The notes under the pieces: model-generated
What the model was told of the DNA's origin: nothing
What the model saw: only the letters and a program-made list of their open reading frames with translations
Databases searched by the model: none
Origin: Sequoia sempervirens
Taxonomy: Eukaryota > Streptophyta > Pinopsida > Cupressales > Cupressaceae
DNA: 64,000 nucleotides
Assembly (NCBI GenBank): GCA_007258455.2
Contig: VDFB02275623.1
Location: 1-64,000 of the forward strand
Direction: 5' to 3'
Shown here: piece after piece, positions 37,562 through 50,076 of the stretch
How the letters are laid out: every line of letters begins with the position of its first letter
Numbering within the stretch: position 1 is the stretch's first letter
Program-made: the position numbers and the translations under genes

Positions 37562-38773
37562 TGTCATGTCCCTAATCTGGGACCTAATCCAATCGGTGAG
37601 AAAAAGCATTTTTAAATGTTGATTTAAAAATATTAATAATAATATTAAATATTAAATAAATAATAATAATTATTAAATATAAATTTAAATTATTAAATAA
37701 ATAACATTTAAATTTAAATGAATCATTTAACTCTCTGGCCGACTCATTTTGGGTAGGCACTGAAATATTTTCTTCTCCTGGGTTGACTTGTTTGAGGCTC
37801 GAGTATTAATGCTGGATCGTTAAGCTATGTTGGGCATCTGAAATCATGAATTGTATCTGGAGCATAGCTTCTTGGTCTTCCAGGGACGTAGTCTCTTGGT
37901 AGCCAACCTGAGTGGGATGAAAACCTCACTCAGGCAACTCGTGATTCCATTCATCGCTTTCCATTGCATTTGGAGTTGTCGGCATTGGTTTGGGCATCCT
38001 TCTGGCAGGATGGAGACCTTCAGGCATTGGCTGCATCATCCCACGATAGAGGACGGTTGACGATTGTGGGAGTATTTGAAGACTTCTTGGCACGATATTT
38101 CATCGTCAAGGATATTAGTGAGACTTTCACCATGCAACCTGGACGCATGATCATATTGTTTGAAGATAAACCGAGGAGTCCCAAATTGAAGCGATGGAAG
38201 GAAGCGCACTTGAACACACGATAACATATCCACTCTCTTCATCGTGGTATTTGCGTCGATTTTCTTTCATTTGCTTGCAATGGGTAGGAGGGCAGTGCCT
38301 ACCTCTGGCGACGGGGACCATCTGAGAGGTCGCGGGCAATGTGGAATCATTTGTAATGTTCACCTATCATCAATTCCGCACATTCAGTTTCAGAAATAAT
38401 AATCTTTGCAGTGGTTGCGTGTGCCTGAAGAACCTTGTATGTAATCAGTATTGTGTGGAATGCTTGCTCTATGTTCTGTATCTACTCTTGGCCGTTGTGA
38501 TTAGCAGTTCATGTGTGCATCGACTAGTTTCAGTAAAGTGCAGCATATAATCTTTGATCTCTCATTTCTTGGTGCTAGTCTATTTTGGGGTGTGATCTGG
38601 TATTACAGTTGTATTTTGTGTTTCCATTATATTATTTTACGGTTGCTTAGTTTTCTGTGGAGCTGAGTCTCGAACCTTACAATTTGGCATAGAATCTCTA
38701 TAAATTGGAATCATACAGCAATCTTTAGTCTTTGTGTTTAGAATTTTGTGAAGATTAGGTTCGGCACATTACA
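37562..38773 (+). repeat. 3' LTR, 1,212 bp
   Basis: Direct repeat of 35578-36796 with matching TG...CA ends. Confidence 0.94.
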
Positions 38774-38778
38774 CCAAA

Positions 38779-40057
38779 CCCTAGCTCCAGCAAACTGAAA
38801 TTAAAGTATTGAATTCTGAAACTTAAATCTGCAATTTCTTCAAAACCCTAGTCGCCCAAAATGAGGCAAAATTCATGTAAAATCTGACACAGCTCCAAAA
38901 TTTCTTAAACCACTTGCAAATGATGCCAAATATTCTTTAGAACTGGCCACCCAAAATAGAGAATGCAAAATAAGTCCTTAATACTTCAAATCTGCAATTT
39001 AGCTCTGAAAATGGGTTCAAATCTTGGCTGGTAATGACCCAAAATGCTTCACAAATCTGCAAATACGCCCAATAGTGAACCCTGAATTAATCCACCTCAC
39101 AAGTAGGATTGGGTTTTCGTCCAACCTACAAATCTCCAAGGGTTTTCGTCTTCAAAGTTGGCTGCAATTGAATACTCAGCTGAAGATAGAGAAAACTCAA
39201 GTTTATCAAATCCACAATATCCCCAAATGACTTGCACTCAACTCCTTTTAAAGACTCAATTGAATCTTCTATTAGAAGAAGCCTACTTGTAACTAACTCC
39301 AGCTTCTAGAAGAATACTTTAATATTTCCTAAAGTGACTATTGTATTTTTCACTTAAGTCACTTTAAAATATTTTAATAAAGTGACTTTATAAAATTTTA
39401 TTCTTTTATTTAAGTTTTTCTTATATTTTGCACTTTGCTTTGGTCACTTAAGTCATGAAGTAGTCCTAGGGGGTCAAATACACATTTTCCCTTTTCAAAC
39501 ATGCCATTTAGTGACTTGGCATGCTCCTAGGGGATTGAATGTACATTTTGTTATGTTTTTCACTTAAGTGATTTTCTCTCTCTTGGTGCATCCTTGAGTG
39601 CCTAATCTACCTTTTCTTGTAATTTGATGTTGAGTTTTGTCATTCAAGTGAAAAAGCTTTTTTGGGTCACTTAGGTGATTTCACATTCTAATTTGTAATA
39701 CTGCTTCTTGATTAGACTGAATGAGACATTCATGTACATACACTGCTCACTAACTCTATATTAGCCAACTGGTAGTTGTCTATATATGTGTGGTTGAAGA
39801 GCAGTTTTCATCCACTTAACAACATTATAAATCTATTTATTCCACGTTAATGAATGTTGTGCATCAACAGTTTTGGTGGCTATCACTTGTATTCTCTGAT
39901 ATTTTATGTATGCCCATTTTAGTTTCTCCTGCCATTTACTTTCTGCAGTTTTTGAGGTTATATCATTACCAAGTTCTACCGGGAAGCTAACAATGCCATT
40001 CTTAAAAATAGTTTTCCTTGATATGTGAATTTAATATTTTTGGGGTTGTGCTTACAG
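38779..40057. other. Intron end, no gene seen
   Basis: Several short words recur around cacttaagtgac (39330-39680). Otherwise featureless. Ends in the TTACAG acceptor. Confidence 0.5.
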
Positions 40058-40245
40058 GCAGAGTACAATCCTTCACCTACACGGAAATAGAAGCATTCTG
40101 TGAAGGATTCAGTAATCTTGTAGGGAAGGGCTCTACCTGTTACATTTACAAAGGTATCTTATTAGATGGCACAGAGATTGCAGTCAAAAGATTCAAAGAC
40201 ATGGTTCAGAATCAGCCTTACACAGAAAGAAAATTTCAGTATCAG
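40058..40245 (+). CDS. Receptor-like (pseudo)kinase, N-lobe exon
   Basis: 188 bp between a TTACAG acceptor and a GTATTA donor. The first two bases complete the Gly codon opened at 9345 and the exon ends in phase 0. The product is RVQSFTYTEIEAFCEGFSN followed by a glycine loop VGKGSTCYIYKG and the VAIK-type lysine in GTEIAVKRF, then the start of helix alpha-C ending KFQYQ. The pattern Thr-x-Ile-Glu-Ala-x-Cys-Glu-x-Phe-Ser-Asn is that of plant LRR-VI receptor kinases (MRH1-like). The third loop glycine is Cys, and the position of the conserved alpha-C Glu (F-x-x-E-V-E) is Gln, both unusual for an active kinase. Confidence 0.88.
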
Positions 40246-42550
40246 GTATTATCTGTGTTGCATTCTTATGAAAAATACACCATGGCAAAGAATCAACCTG
40301 AAAGAACAGTACAGGTCAATATGCAACAAGGAAATCATATGAAACACTGAAATTATTAAAATAAAGTTAATAGCAAGAATTTGAATTTTCGAGTTTACAT
40401 AATTCATGTCACATTTTATACAAATTTGCATAGTTTATGGTTTCTGTTGGAGCACTTACTATTCCTTTGAGAGTTTGTGTTTAGTGTACCTAGACAAGCA
40501 ACAAATACAAACAAATTCTAAATTAGACCTTATAGATTTCATGGATCACCTAATCAGATCTCATATAACATCAACAATAGAGAGTAGAAAAGCATATTTT
40601 TATGAGCATGTTTGAAAGTTTGAAACAATAATTTTTCTCACCAGACCATCTAAAATTTGCTCCCAAACATATGCACAAAATGTTCATAAAATCAACATTA
40701 AATAAAATATTAGATCCAGTATTTACTATCTATTTATTTTCTACATAAGTTAAGATACTTGAACTTACACATCTGACAGAAGAATCAAACAAGGATCTGT
40801 GTAATTTCAGATTTTGCTTTTAGTGGAAAAAGAACATACTGTTGCTATCTTTACACATATTGGCAACACTTAGAAGATTCTGTCAGTGGTTTACAATCTG
40901 GATACCAAGGCTTTATAAGGAGTGAATGTTTCCCCTAGCTCTAGATCTGATTATTAAGAAAAAAAATCTCTATCCTTGGGAGTTTCAAACACAACAATAA
41001 AAAGACCCTGTGTGGATTTGTCATAGCAACCTAAGAATGCATCAAAATTTGTCATGAGTTCATCATGGCAGGAGTGGAAGGAGGTGAAATTTGGGATGGG
41101 TTTGCCTGGGTTCTTCCTGGATGAACTCACAAACCTTTTACTGAACACTGGCCAGATCCCCCAGCAAACTGAAGCCGTTTCTGTACCTGGGCCAGATCAG
41201 ATCCAATCCTGCAGGTCCAGGGGGTGTTACTGGTAACACTGGTTTAAAATGTGCAGATTTAAACCTAGACAGAGAAATGATGCAGAAAGTATTCTTGGAA
41301 AGGGATACAGATGCCAAAGTTTGTTGAAGTTGCAAATATGTATATTGACATCAATAAGGTAGATTTCTGATGAAAATTATAAGGGTCTGATTTTCGTTAA
41401 AATGACAACAAACTTGTTGGTGCACAAACAAAGTAGGATCCTTTCCTGAGCTTAATCCTCATGGAACTGCTAGTATACTTTGACATGCATATACAATGGA
41501 ATCAGCTGGAAATCTAGAGTGAATCAGCAGGGAACTAGCTTAAGTTGGAGATTGCAATTTGTCCCCTTGATGGCCTGCAACCATGTGCAATTTAACCAAC
41601 ATAATCATCAATTTGCTAGGTAGTCTTGTGCAAAGTCTTGGTAATGCCATTCTTTCCAATGTAGCAATATAAACCAAATACATCCCACTAAATATGGCTA
41701 GAATTAACTCCTTCAAGCCCATGTAACTAAAGCCTGGGGGTTTAACTTAAACACTTCACTTTTATGCTTTTGCAGTTCTAGCCAGGCACTTGCAATGCCC
41801 CACATGGGCCCCAAATTATTTTGTTTTGTCCTTGTTATGCTTAGTTTAAGGACCTTTCATGACCTAGGGTGGACTATACTTACTATTTATGTTTCTATTA
41901 TGTGCAACCATTTTTCTTTAGGAAATCCTTTTTCAGGGCCTCTTAAGGCATTATGGACTTTCCTTTCTAATCTTAAAAATTGCCCTCTAAGTCCTAATAT
42001 TTATCATACCGAATAAAGTTTGAAGGTGGACACAAGAGCTTTAATAATTTATTGAGGATCTTACTAAGACATGACTGTGATAGCAAAGTTCCAATTAATT
42101 GTTGTTTGGCCGCTTCATATGAGCCAAAGATTGGGTATTTCTCTGTCAATAATTTAAATACTAAAAATAATAATTTCTGCCTGATCGTTCAACTGCTTAT
42201 TCACTTTCCACTGGATATATTTTATTTAATCATTCCTCAAAATTTGTGACACAAGAATTGCTCATGTTTTGGTGTTTTGAAATCCTTTTGTCCTTCATAA
42301 GGTTTTCTCCTAAAATAATTGAGAGTATATTTTTGAAACATTTAAAATCAGGTTTTTAAGTATATATCTAAAATAAAATCTTAGTTCAAAGAATATCAGA
42401 TTATCCAGTCATCTAGAATTCCTTGTTGTGAGATGGCATTTATTGTTTCTTCATATTTTCTATTATGTTCCTTGATTGGTTGGTTGCATAACTCTGGGAA
42501 TTGAGATGCTTGGGAATGAACCTAATCATATGGTAACTGATTCTATCCAG
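40246..42550 (+). other. Intron, 2,305 bp
   Basis: Phase 0, GTATTA...ATCCAG. No repeat structure or coding recognised inside. Confidence 0.75.
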
Positions 42551-42624
42551 GTAGAGTTATTATCTCGAGTGCATCATCCAAATTTGGTTAACATTATTGG
42601 ATATTGTGAAGAGAAAAATTCGAG
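42551..42624 (+). CDS. Receptor-like (pseudo)kinase, alpha-C to beta-4 exon
   Basis: 74 bp between ATCCAG and GTTAGT, encoding VELLSRVHHPNLVNIIGYCE and then EKNS. This is the highly conserved end of helix alpha-C and strands beta-4/5 of receptor-like kinases. Starts in phase 0 and ends two bases into an Arg codon completed by the exon at 49909. Confidence 0.92.
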
Positions 42625-44901
42625 GTTAGTAAGACCTACATCTTACATGCATCACTAAACCAGAGATGCTGTTTTAACAGTTCTTGATGTTTTTTTTTTA
42701 AATTAGTGCTAAATCTCCAATACAAATCTGAAATCAAGTTTATTACTAGATGATGGTGCAGACAATGAGGAGATGGATCTCTTGTGGATTGCAAATTCCA
42801 TTCATGAGGTCTTTGAATGTAATACATTTATCGGAACAATCATTTATGTTGATTGAGTCAGTCAATCACAATTTTTGATTATTTTTGAATATTTTCTTTT
42901 GGCACTTGGTAAACTCTCAAGGTAGTAGTTATATTTTAAGACACCTTTAATATTAGTAGATTAAATCAATGTGTAAATTCCTTGAAAGTTTTTGCAGCTT
43001 TGTAAGAACTTTGAATGAGGTAATTTAAATAAAAGATTCTATTATCCTTTTGAATATGTTTGGAATCTAAAAATATTTCAGTTTGCATTGTAATGAGGCT
43101 ATATCATATTTCAGTAAGAAGATACAAAGTGTGCTCTTACAGCGAAGCAGGATAAATATCAGAAAGCTCTGGAATATGCTAAAAGCAACTATATAATATT
43201 TTTAATAAGACTCCTAAGACTGTTGAGTATACCTTTCTGCAGAACTGAACTAGAGCCCATTCTGAATATGGCTTTTTCTATATTCTTATTGCCCTTGGAA
43301 GGTCTGATGTAGTAGTGGAACCCCAGTTCCCAGTAGTTTTTCTGTCAACCACTAGCTTGATGTGATCACAGATAAGCATCTATTCAATTCTCTGAAGCCT
43401 CAGCTGCTGCAGATCAATGCTTTGCTGCAGGAGAGCTTCGTTCTGAGAGTGCTGAAGATGAAGAATAGTATGCTGGGATTCATGAGTAGTAAGGTTCATA
43501 GTACACTCCCCAATGGATGAACCAGAATGGTTTGATTCCTTACATGGTGGTTCAGCTGGGTGAGGCTTGCATCCAAAGGTTAAGAAGAACTCAAAGAAGT
43601 GGTGGATTCTAAAGCCTTGTTTGCAACAATCCTAGTAAGGGGTTTGGGAGCATTACTTTGTCTCTTAAGTCAGTTGGCATTAGAACAGAGTTAAAGAGGA
43701 ATAGTAGTGTTGTGAAACTCAGGAAGAGAGTAAGATAACAAAGAAGGAATATTGTAGGGTGATGAGTGGAGATGTTTGTCAGAAGAGCCATGAGAGATAT
43801 TGGGGAGAATCATGGGGCTGTGAATGGAAGAAGCAGGGAGGGGGAGGCAGAGGAAGTAAGATGATAGAGAGTTGCGACAAACCCTTTGATCAGCAAGGGT
43901 GAAAACTTTAGTAGTCTGACCTGGCAGGTGGAAAGAGACATTTCATAAGTTCTGACTTTGAAATGGAGTAGACCTTAACTGTGTGCAGCTTGGGAACATG
44001 GTAGTGCTTTGGGGGAAGTAGATGTCTTCTTGTGGAGCTGCTTACTCTCATCATCCTCCAATCTAATGAAATTTTGCTGTTGAACATTGAGTTTAGGTGT
44101 CTTTTAAGCTCAACATTGAGGTTTGTTGGCCATTTAGCTGCCTTTGACTTTCCTTTAATTGTAAACTTGTTCGGGTTGATTTCTAGATTTAGTGGTGTGA
44201 GCAGTGGCTTTGTATTGGACATTTGTAGAATTCATGGATTGAAATCTTGTACTTCTTAAATTTATTACTTGCAGATTGTTCTTCTGAATACTTTTAGGTT
44301 GCTAAATGTTATACATGGGGTTGGAGTGGGTTGATGTGAAATCTGGGTTGGAAGAGGGTACTGATGTTGGTGGATCTTTCACAAGTGGGACAAGGTTTGG
44401 TGGCTGTTGTGGTGCAGTGCTGGAGAAGGGGTTGGGAGAGAGAGGGGTAGAAGTGTTTGAGGGATGTAATAACAAAGACCTGAGGCAGATGAAGGGCATA
44501 AACATAGGATAATGTCAGATTCAGCAAAAGATGTGTATCAATGAGAAGATAAACAGAGATATTACTATGGTTAATTCCAAAAGGACACTGTGAAGAGTAA
44601 AACTGTCTTTGGGAGACAAAGTTGCCATTTTTATGAATAGAGGGTGGAAGAGTTTTGCTGTTGGCATGGGAGCCACTCACAATGTAATGGCTGGCATGTG
44701 GGGATTGGCAAGGGCCATTTGGGGGGATTGTAAGAGGGGTTTGGAGGGAGGGAACTGCAGGTAGTCTAGGGGGTGTAGAGAAGGCTATGGGTGTTGAGGA
44801 GAAAGAAGAGTGAATTTGGGTAGGTGGGAACAATAAAACATGGGGTATGCTAAGGTCAGGAGATCGATCATTAAGTTTCTAGGTCATTAAGCATGACTAA
44901 T

Positions 44902-45089
44902 TGTTAATAGTTGCTACTGTAAGACACAAACTATCACCTTGACAAGACACAAATTATTGAATGTAATCTGCATAAATAATCTATCACCCTATTCATTCAT
45001 TCTCAACCAACTATTATAATATTCTTATTCTATATTCAATTTGTATATATTACATAGTTTTGTGTATGTACCTGCTCTGTATATAAGCA
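44902..45089 (+). repeat. 5' LTR of the 4.6-kb element
   Basis: 188 bp, TG...CA, directly upstream of the primer site. Confidence 0.8.
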
Positions 45090-45700
45090 TTGGTATCAGA
45101 GCTAACTATTGTGTAATCTGTGGTTTGTAAGGTTGATGTTGAGTTTTTCTTTTGAACTCCAGACCTGTGGTTTGGTCAAATTTCAAGTCTATGACTCGAA
45201 ATAACTTCTTTAGCTTTTGGTCAATTTCTTGATGTGTCACCAAATATCTTAGAAAACATGAAAATAATAGAAAACCATATCAAGCCAAGAAAGTAAAAAT
45301 ATGTATTAAAAGATCAAAGACTTTATTCTAACCATGGTTTTCAGGACCGAGAAATTCAATTCATTTGGGAGTCTAAAAACTTCTGGAAATCTGGAGTCCT
45401 AAGGAATTTAAAAATCTAGATCTAATCAGACAAATCTGGTCAGTCCAAAAAATATGGATCTGACCAGATCTGATAGCTATGATTCTAACTAATTGAATTT
45501 TAAGAAAATAAAAATATATAAAAATCAAATTGTACATTAGAAAATATTATTAAAAAAAGTTACGAAAACATTTGGATTTTGAATCAATACATAAGGAAAT
45601 AGAAATGAACAAAAAAGAAAAGAAAGTTGAGTGAGTATTTATCTATTAATAAGGAGGTATAAGTCAAGGGATATACACTTTATTAGGGAGGTAACTTTTC

Positions 45701-47184
45701 TGTCGTGCCCCCAAAATTGCAACACTAAAAATCCGAGCATTGAAGTGCAAATAAATAAATAACAATAGAAATATAAATATTAACAAAAATATAAATATTA
45801 ACAATTTAATATTATTATAATTGTAATCATTATAATATAATACTAATATATAAATATAAATATATTAGTATAAAATATAAACTAATATATATATATATAT
45901 AGATATAGAAATACATATAGTACTTGAAAACATAGTTATAAAAAGATGTATAAGTATAAGAATTATACATCTTGGAGACAACTAGGAGTCCCCTAGACGT
46001 CTTGAGGACACCCCAACATCCTTGAAGTCCTAGTGTCGTCTTGGAGACAACGACATTGGTGGTGGGATGGTGGCGCTGGTGGTGGGCTGGTGGGGGGATG
46101 TCCCCCCAAAGTCCCCAAGTCTCTGAGACGTTCCCGTCTAGGAAACGTGGGGTTTTTTTTTGGGGAGGGGGAGGCGGTGCATCCCCATGGAACACTGCAT
46201 AATATGGTATAAATAAGAACATATCAAAAATACACATCAGTAGATTTATTCATGAAGAGTGTATGAGCATACTGATAAGGAGTGGAATATCATTGGGAAT
46301 TGGAGTAGATATAAAGAAGAAATATGTGGGAGTAAGAAGATGGTTCAATGAGAGATATGAAGACAAATAATAATAAGGGAAATCAAACAGTCTTAGAATA
46401 TAGCAGTGTTATATTTTAGCAGGTATTGTGGTATGCTCTATCATGATTATTGTGTATAATGATATATTTATTGTTGAATAATTTCTATGAATTTGGATAT
46501 ATTTAATGTTTGGAATTTTCATCAAGCAACCATAAGGAGTGGGGGAAATATTGTAGGGTGAGTAGATACGAGATTTCTTTCTAAGTACACCACTCCAAGA
46601 TGGCCACTTGGAGCCAAGGGGGAGAGTGTCTGCCCTTGGGCTTAGAAAGGGGAATCTACGGGCCTCCTATGGTAGCTTTCCCCAACCTCTACATGGATTG
46701 GTTGTTAGGATGGATTCAAGGAGTTTCAATCATAAGAGGGATGGATAAGGCAGCATGGACAGGGAAAGCAGATACAAGTTTATCCACTAAGTACGCCACT
46801 CCATATTGGATGACTATGTGTCTACCACTTGGGGCCAAGAGGGATGGTATATCCGCTATTGGGCTTAAGCATGGATAGCTTCAGGCAGACTTATCATGTT
46901 TCTCATCGAAGTCCTATTATGATTAAACTTCCACTATGCATTATGGATATTGTGTAGTTTATATAGTTTGAAATAGTTATGTATTTTACATGGTTTAAAT
47001 AGATAAGGCATTTATTATATATGTTTTCGATCATATGAATTATATTTCCAATATTATCTAACATGATTGCAGGAACCAAGATTTATCTTGCTTAAAGCAT
47101 TTAATTGATAAGTTATAACCCTAACTGCATTAAACTTGTGATTCTAGGGCAAGATTTAGGGCAATCCCAAAAGGGGACATTACA
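45701..47184 (-). mobile_element. Candidate solo LTR, 1.48 kb, nested in the 4.6-kb element
   Basis: On the minus strand it starts TGTAATGTCCCC and ends GGGGGCACGACA. TTTTC occurs on both sides (45696-45700 and 47185-47189). The ends form an imperfect 12-bp inverted pair as LTRs do. The flanking 5-mer is low-complexity, so the call is moderate. The stretch includes an internal direct duplication of about 200-bp period (near 46590 and 46790) and a hAT-family fragment. Confidence 0.5.
45905..46197. mobile_element. Truncated second copy of the G/C-rich hAT family
   Basis: Right end on the reverse strand reads CAGTGTTCCATGGGG, matching the 15793 element's terminus. Inside, TAGTACTTGAAAA and ATAAGAATTA words plus the ggtggtggg, gtccccc and gaaacg blocks follow the same order as at 15950-16553. 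The left G/C-rich end is missing (A/T repeat at 45880 instead), so no 8-bp duplication can be checked. Confidence 0.72.
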
Positions 47185-49295
47185 TTTTCTTAACTAACAA
47201 ATTAGTCATCTTAATTACTTTCATAGTAAAATGGTAAAAATAGAAATTTAAAAAAAATTAAAATAGATAATTAAAAAATAATAATAAATATTTTAAATAA
47301 TTATGATTTCTGATATTGTTGACCCTTCACTAATTTTTATGGAGAATGAAGACATGGAACCATGATGGTGAGCATTTAAACAAAGAATTACTTTTTCAAT
47401 AAGATGTTTTCATATTTACAAGCTCAGTCTCAAGAATAGTTGTATAAAATTGATTTTAAAATCAAAACTAATTTTAAATTTTAAATATTGGAATAAAATT
47501 GAGAAAATCATAGTGTTGGTCAAAGGAAGGAAACTTAAACAGGAAATTTTTACAATTAAAAAGTAAATTAAAAGAACAAATCAAGAATTGCTTTGAAAAT
47601 CATGTCCAAAAAAGATGGAGAGATTTTATGCCTTTGTAACCATGCCAGAAATCTTCTTATGGAAGTTAAGAGTTTGCGAAAAGAGAAAAATATATTTTGA
47701 CAGCTTATAAACAAACTTACATTGTTGTAACAGATTGCAATGCAAATAACACAATCCACCAAATCAGTGTCAAACATAGTTTAAAAACCTGGCAACTTGT
47801 GAGGCAGAACTGGCTTGCAAGATTCTTGCTGAAAAACTTGATGGCAAGTTGCAGGTGAATTTTTTGGTAAGTAATTTGTGAAATTTGTGCAGAAAACTTG
47901 GCTGTTGGTGGAACAAAAGGGCAGCAGGCATAAAAAAACTGTCTTTTTATTTTATTTCATTTCCTCATTTATGCAATTGCTCCTTTGACAACATTGCATT
48001 GATTTATTGATGGCTGGCTGAAACTTAAAAGTGATAAAACTATGAAAAGTGGCATGTACCATGAAAGTCCATGTGGTCTCAAAGGCCTTAATTTGGGTTT
48101 AGTGGTGGGGCCTCCCTCAACCGCATCCTATATCAAGTTAAGGGATGCACTAGGGGCACTGGCCCTCAGCCTTGCTAGGCTTGGCTTTCAGATCCCTATG
48201 AGGGGTGCTGCTCCTCAACCCCAGTAGGGGTTGCCACCACTAGACCCCCGCTCTAGTTTGAAATGCAAAATAAATAAATAAATAAATATTTTTAGGAGAA
48301 TGTTTCCTACAGATGAGATAACTAATTTTGAGAGAGAAGCAATAGATGTAGTGGCATGGGCAAAGGTAAAAGGTGAAGCATTAATAGGATTTCATTGGAT
48401 GATGTGATATGCTTGAGGATGATAATGTTCCTCAACAAGAATGATTACCTTCCACTTGAAGGGCACCCACACAACCACTTAGAAGCTTTAGTCAGAGAGG
48501 AAATTTATAAAATATTAATATGGATTTGTAATTTATAATCATGACACTGTAATATGCATTGAATTCATTTTTTGATCTATAAATAAGGAAAAACTACTTA
48601 TGAGTTCTCTAGTCAGTTTTATTAAGTTTTTAATATTGTTTTACAAATTAATGTGCTTTTTAATGTTCAGAAATTTTGCTTAGTTTTTCCCAAGTCTTTT
48701 GTCTAAGTCAAATTTTAGGCCTGCTGAGATTTTGCGTTGATTTTGCATCAAAGCACTTCCACAAATGAAGTTATTTAATATCAATAGTCAATCAAATTTG
48801 TTAGTTTTGTGAAAGATTAAGAATATTGATCAACAAGATCCAAAGAAATTATGGGTTGACTCTTATTGATACCCTTTCTATTGCAAAAGATTATTCCTCT
48901 GACCAAATTTTTTTGAAGATTCTAATCCTAATTTGCAGAAATTTCTAATCATGGCTCTAAATTAAATTCTTGGATTTCATATCTATAATATTAATATTCA
49001 GGCAAATTCCATTCAACTATTAATTTGCAAATATACTCAATACCTATAGAGATTGATCTTGGATGGGTTGAGCCTAATTGTATACAAATGCTGAAATGAA
49101 GATCAAATCGTCTCAATGAAATTCAATGGGCCTAAACAATAAGAATCACTTTTTGACAATCAAATCATTAGCCTCAATGGCTGATAGTCAGTAGTCTAGA
49201 TATTTGTCAAAGTTATGTTTGTTAACACATTCTCACAATGCTTTGAGGTCCAAGCATTTCCAAGGGTATGTTATAGACCTAACAAACATAATTAG

Positions 49296-49493
49296 TTATT
49301 AATAGTTGCTACTGCATGACATGACCTGTCACCTTGATGGGACACATCCTATCAAATGTGAATCTAAACCTGCACATAAATAACCTATCACCCTATATAT
49401 TCATTCTCTCCCATTTATTATTAAATTCTTATTCTATATTCAATATGTATATATTACTTAGTTATCATATATCTACCTGGTGGGTATGTGACA
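49296..49493 (+). repeat. 3' LTR of the 4.6-kb element
   Basis: Diverged direct repeat of 44902-45089, ending GTGACA. Confidence 0.75.
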
Positions 49494-49908
49494 TTTTGCC
49501 ATCCAAACAAGGATAAAAATAGCTGTAGGTGGCATAACAGAACAAGGGTTTGCTATAGGAATTATATGTAACTATGTTATATATTCTTCTGGGGTAGGTT
49601 CAGGAATGGAAGGGCTGGAATAAAAGTGTTACATGGGCAAGAGTGATCTATGAGTATTTTGTGGGCCCATTTTTCATTGCGATGGATTTGTACAAGACTA
49701 ATTAAAATTCAATGCAAGGATGATGTATCCTGGAATTTGAGCATGCAATTGAGCTTATAGGAAGGATGTATGAGCAACAGGCAAATGAGCTCTTCACCTA
49801 TTAAGAACAAAACTCATACAGATCATACTGTTGAAAAATATTGTAACTACATTTTTAATTTATGATGTTGACTTACCATATTCTTCATGGATTACTGATT
49901 TGAAACAG

Positions 49909-49961
49909 GATGCTCGTTTTACAGTACGCTCCGAATGGCACACTTTCTGAAAATTTGCATG
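49909..49961 (+). CDS. Receptor-like (pseudo)kinase, hinge exon
   Basis: 53 bp between AAACAG and GTATGT. Joined to the previous exon it reads R-MLVLQYAPNGTLSENLH, the beta-5/hinge/alpha-D segment; family members carry a similar M-x-V-x-E-YAPNGTL-x-E-x-LH. Phases match on both sides (2 in, 1 out). Confidence 0.92.
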
Positions 49962-50076
49962 GTATGTATTATACTATTACTATTCCCATCTGGCTTTTCA
50001 ACTGCTAAGGTTCTGTTTCTTGTTTCAACGTTAAAAAACTCTCATGGTGATAATACTTGTGAGGTACTTCGTGCAG

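Larger units (their letters stand above)
35578..38773 (+). mobile_element. Non-autonomous LTR retrotransposon: 1.2-kb LTRs, 765-bp interior
   Basis: LTRs 35578-36796 (1,219 bp) and 37562-38773 (1,212 bp) start TGTCATGTCCC and end CACATTACA. A 5-bp target duplication CCAAA flanks them (35573-35577 and 38774-38778). One base after the left LTR is the primer site TGGTATCAGAGCC (36798). AGGACGGAAGGA ends one base before the right LTR as a polypurine tract. The interior of only 765 bp has a short Glu/Lys-rich gag-like frame and no pol, so mobilisation would need another element. LTRs are about 93-95 % identical by eye with several indels. Confidence 0.95.
9346..40057 (+). other. Giant intron, 30,712 bp, of the receptor-kinase gene
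   Basis: It begins GTATGT and ends TTACAG, with phase 1 on both sides. It holds most of the transposable elements of the window, listed separately. Stretches with nothing recognised include 12.6-13.1, 26.5-27.8, 31.5-31.9, 34.4-35.5 and 38.8-40.0 kb. Confidence 0.75.
44902..49493 (+). mobile_element. Degenerate LTR retrotransposon with short LTRs
   Basis: Direct repeats of about 190 bp, 44902-45089 and 49296-49493, share long stretches (for example aatagttgctactg and ttcttattctatattcaat). The left begins TGTTAATAG and ends TAAGCA. One base later comes an exact initiator-Met primer site TGGTATCAGAGC (45091-45102), so orientation is plus. The right repeat begins TTATTAATAG, its TG lost. I found no target duplication and no recognisable gag or pol in the 4.2-kb interior, part of which is occupied by a candidate solo LTR and a hAT fragment. 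It is old and lies in the 7.3-kb kinase intron. Confidence 0.8.
42625..49908 (+). other. Intron, 7,284 bp
   Basis: Phase 2, GTTAGT...AAACAG. Contains the degenerate LTR element at 44902-49493 and elements nested in it. 42.6-44.9 kb holds nothing recognised. Confidence 0.75.

Noticed and set aside
37331..37615. 94-codon frame in the 35.6-38.8-kb element
   Set aside because: It overlaps the gag-like frame's end and runs through the purine tract into the LTR. Composition gives no support.
44302..44833. 174-codon Pro/Ser-rich minus-strand frame
   Set aside because: Simple composition (complement of a G-rich stretch) and overlapping long frames in other phases. No domain seen.
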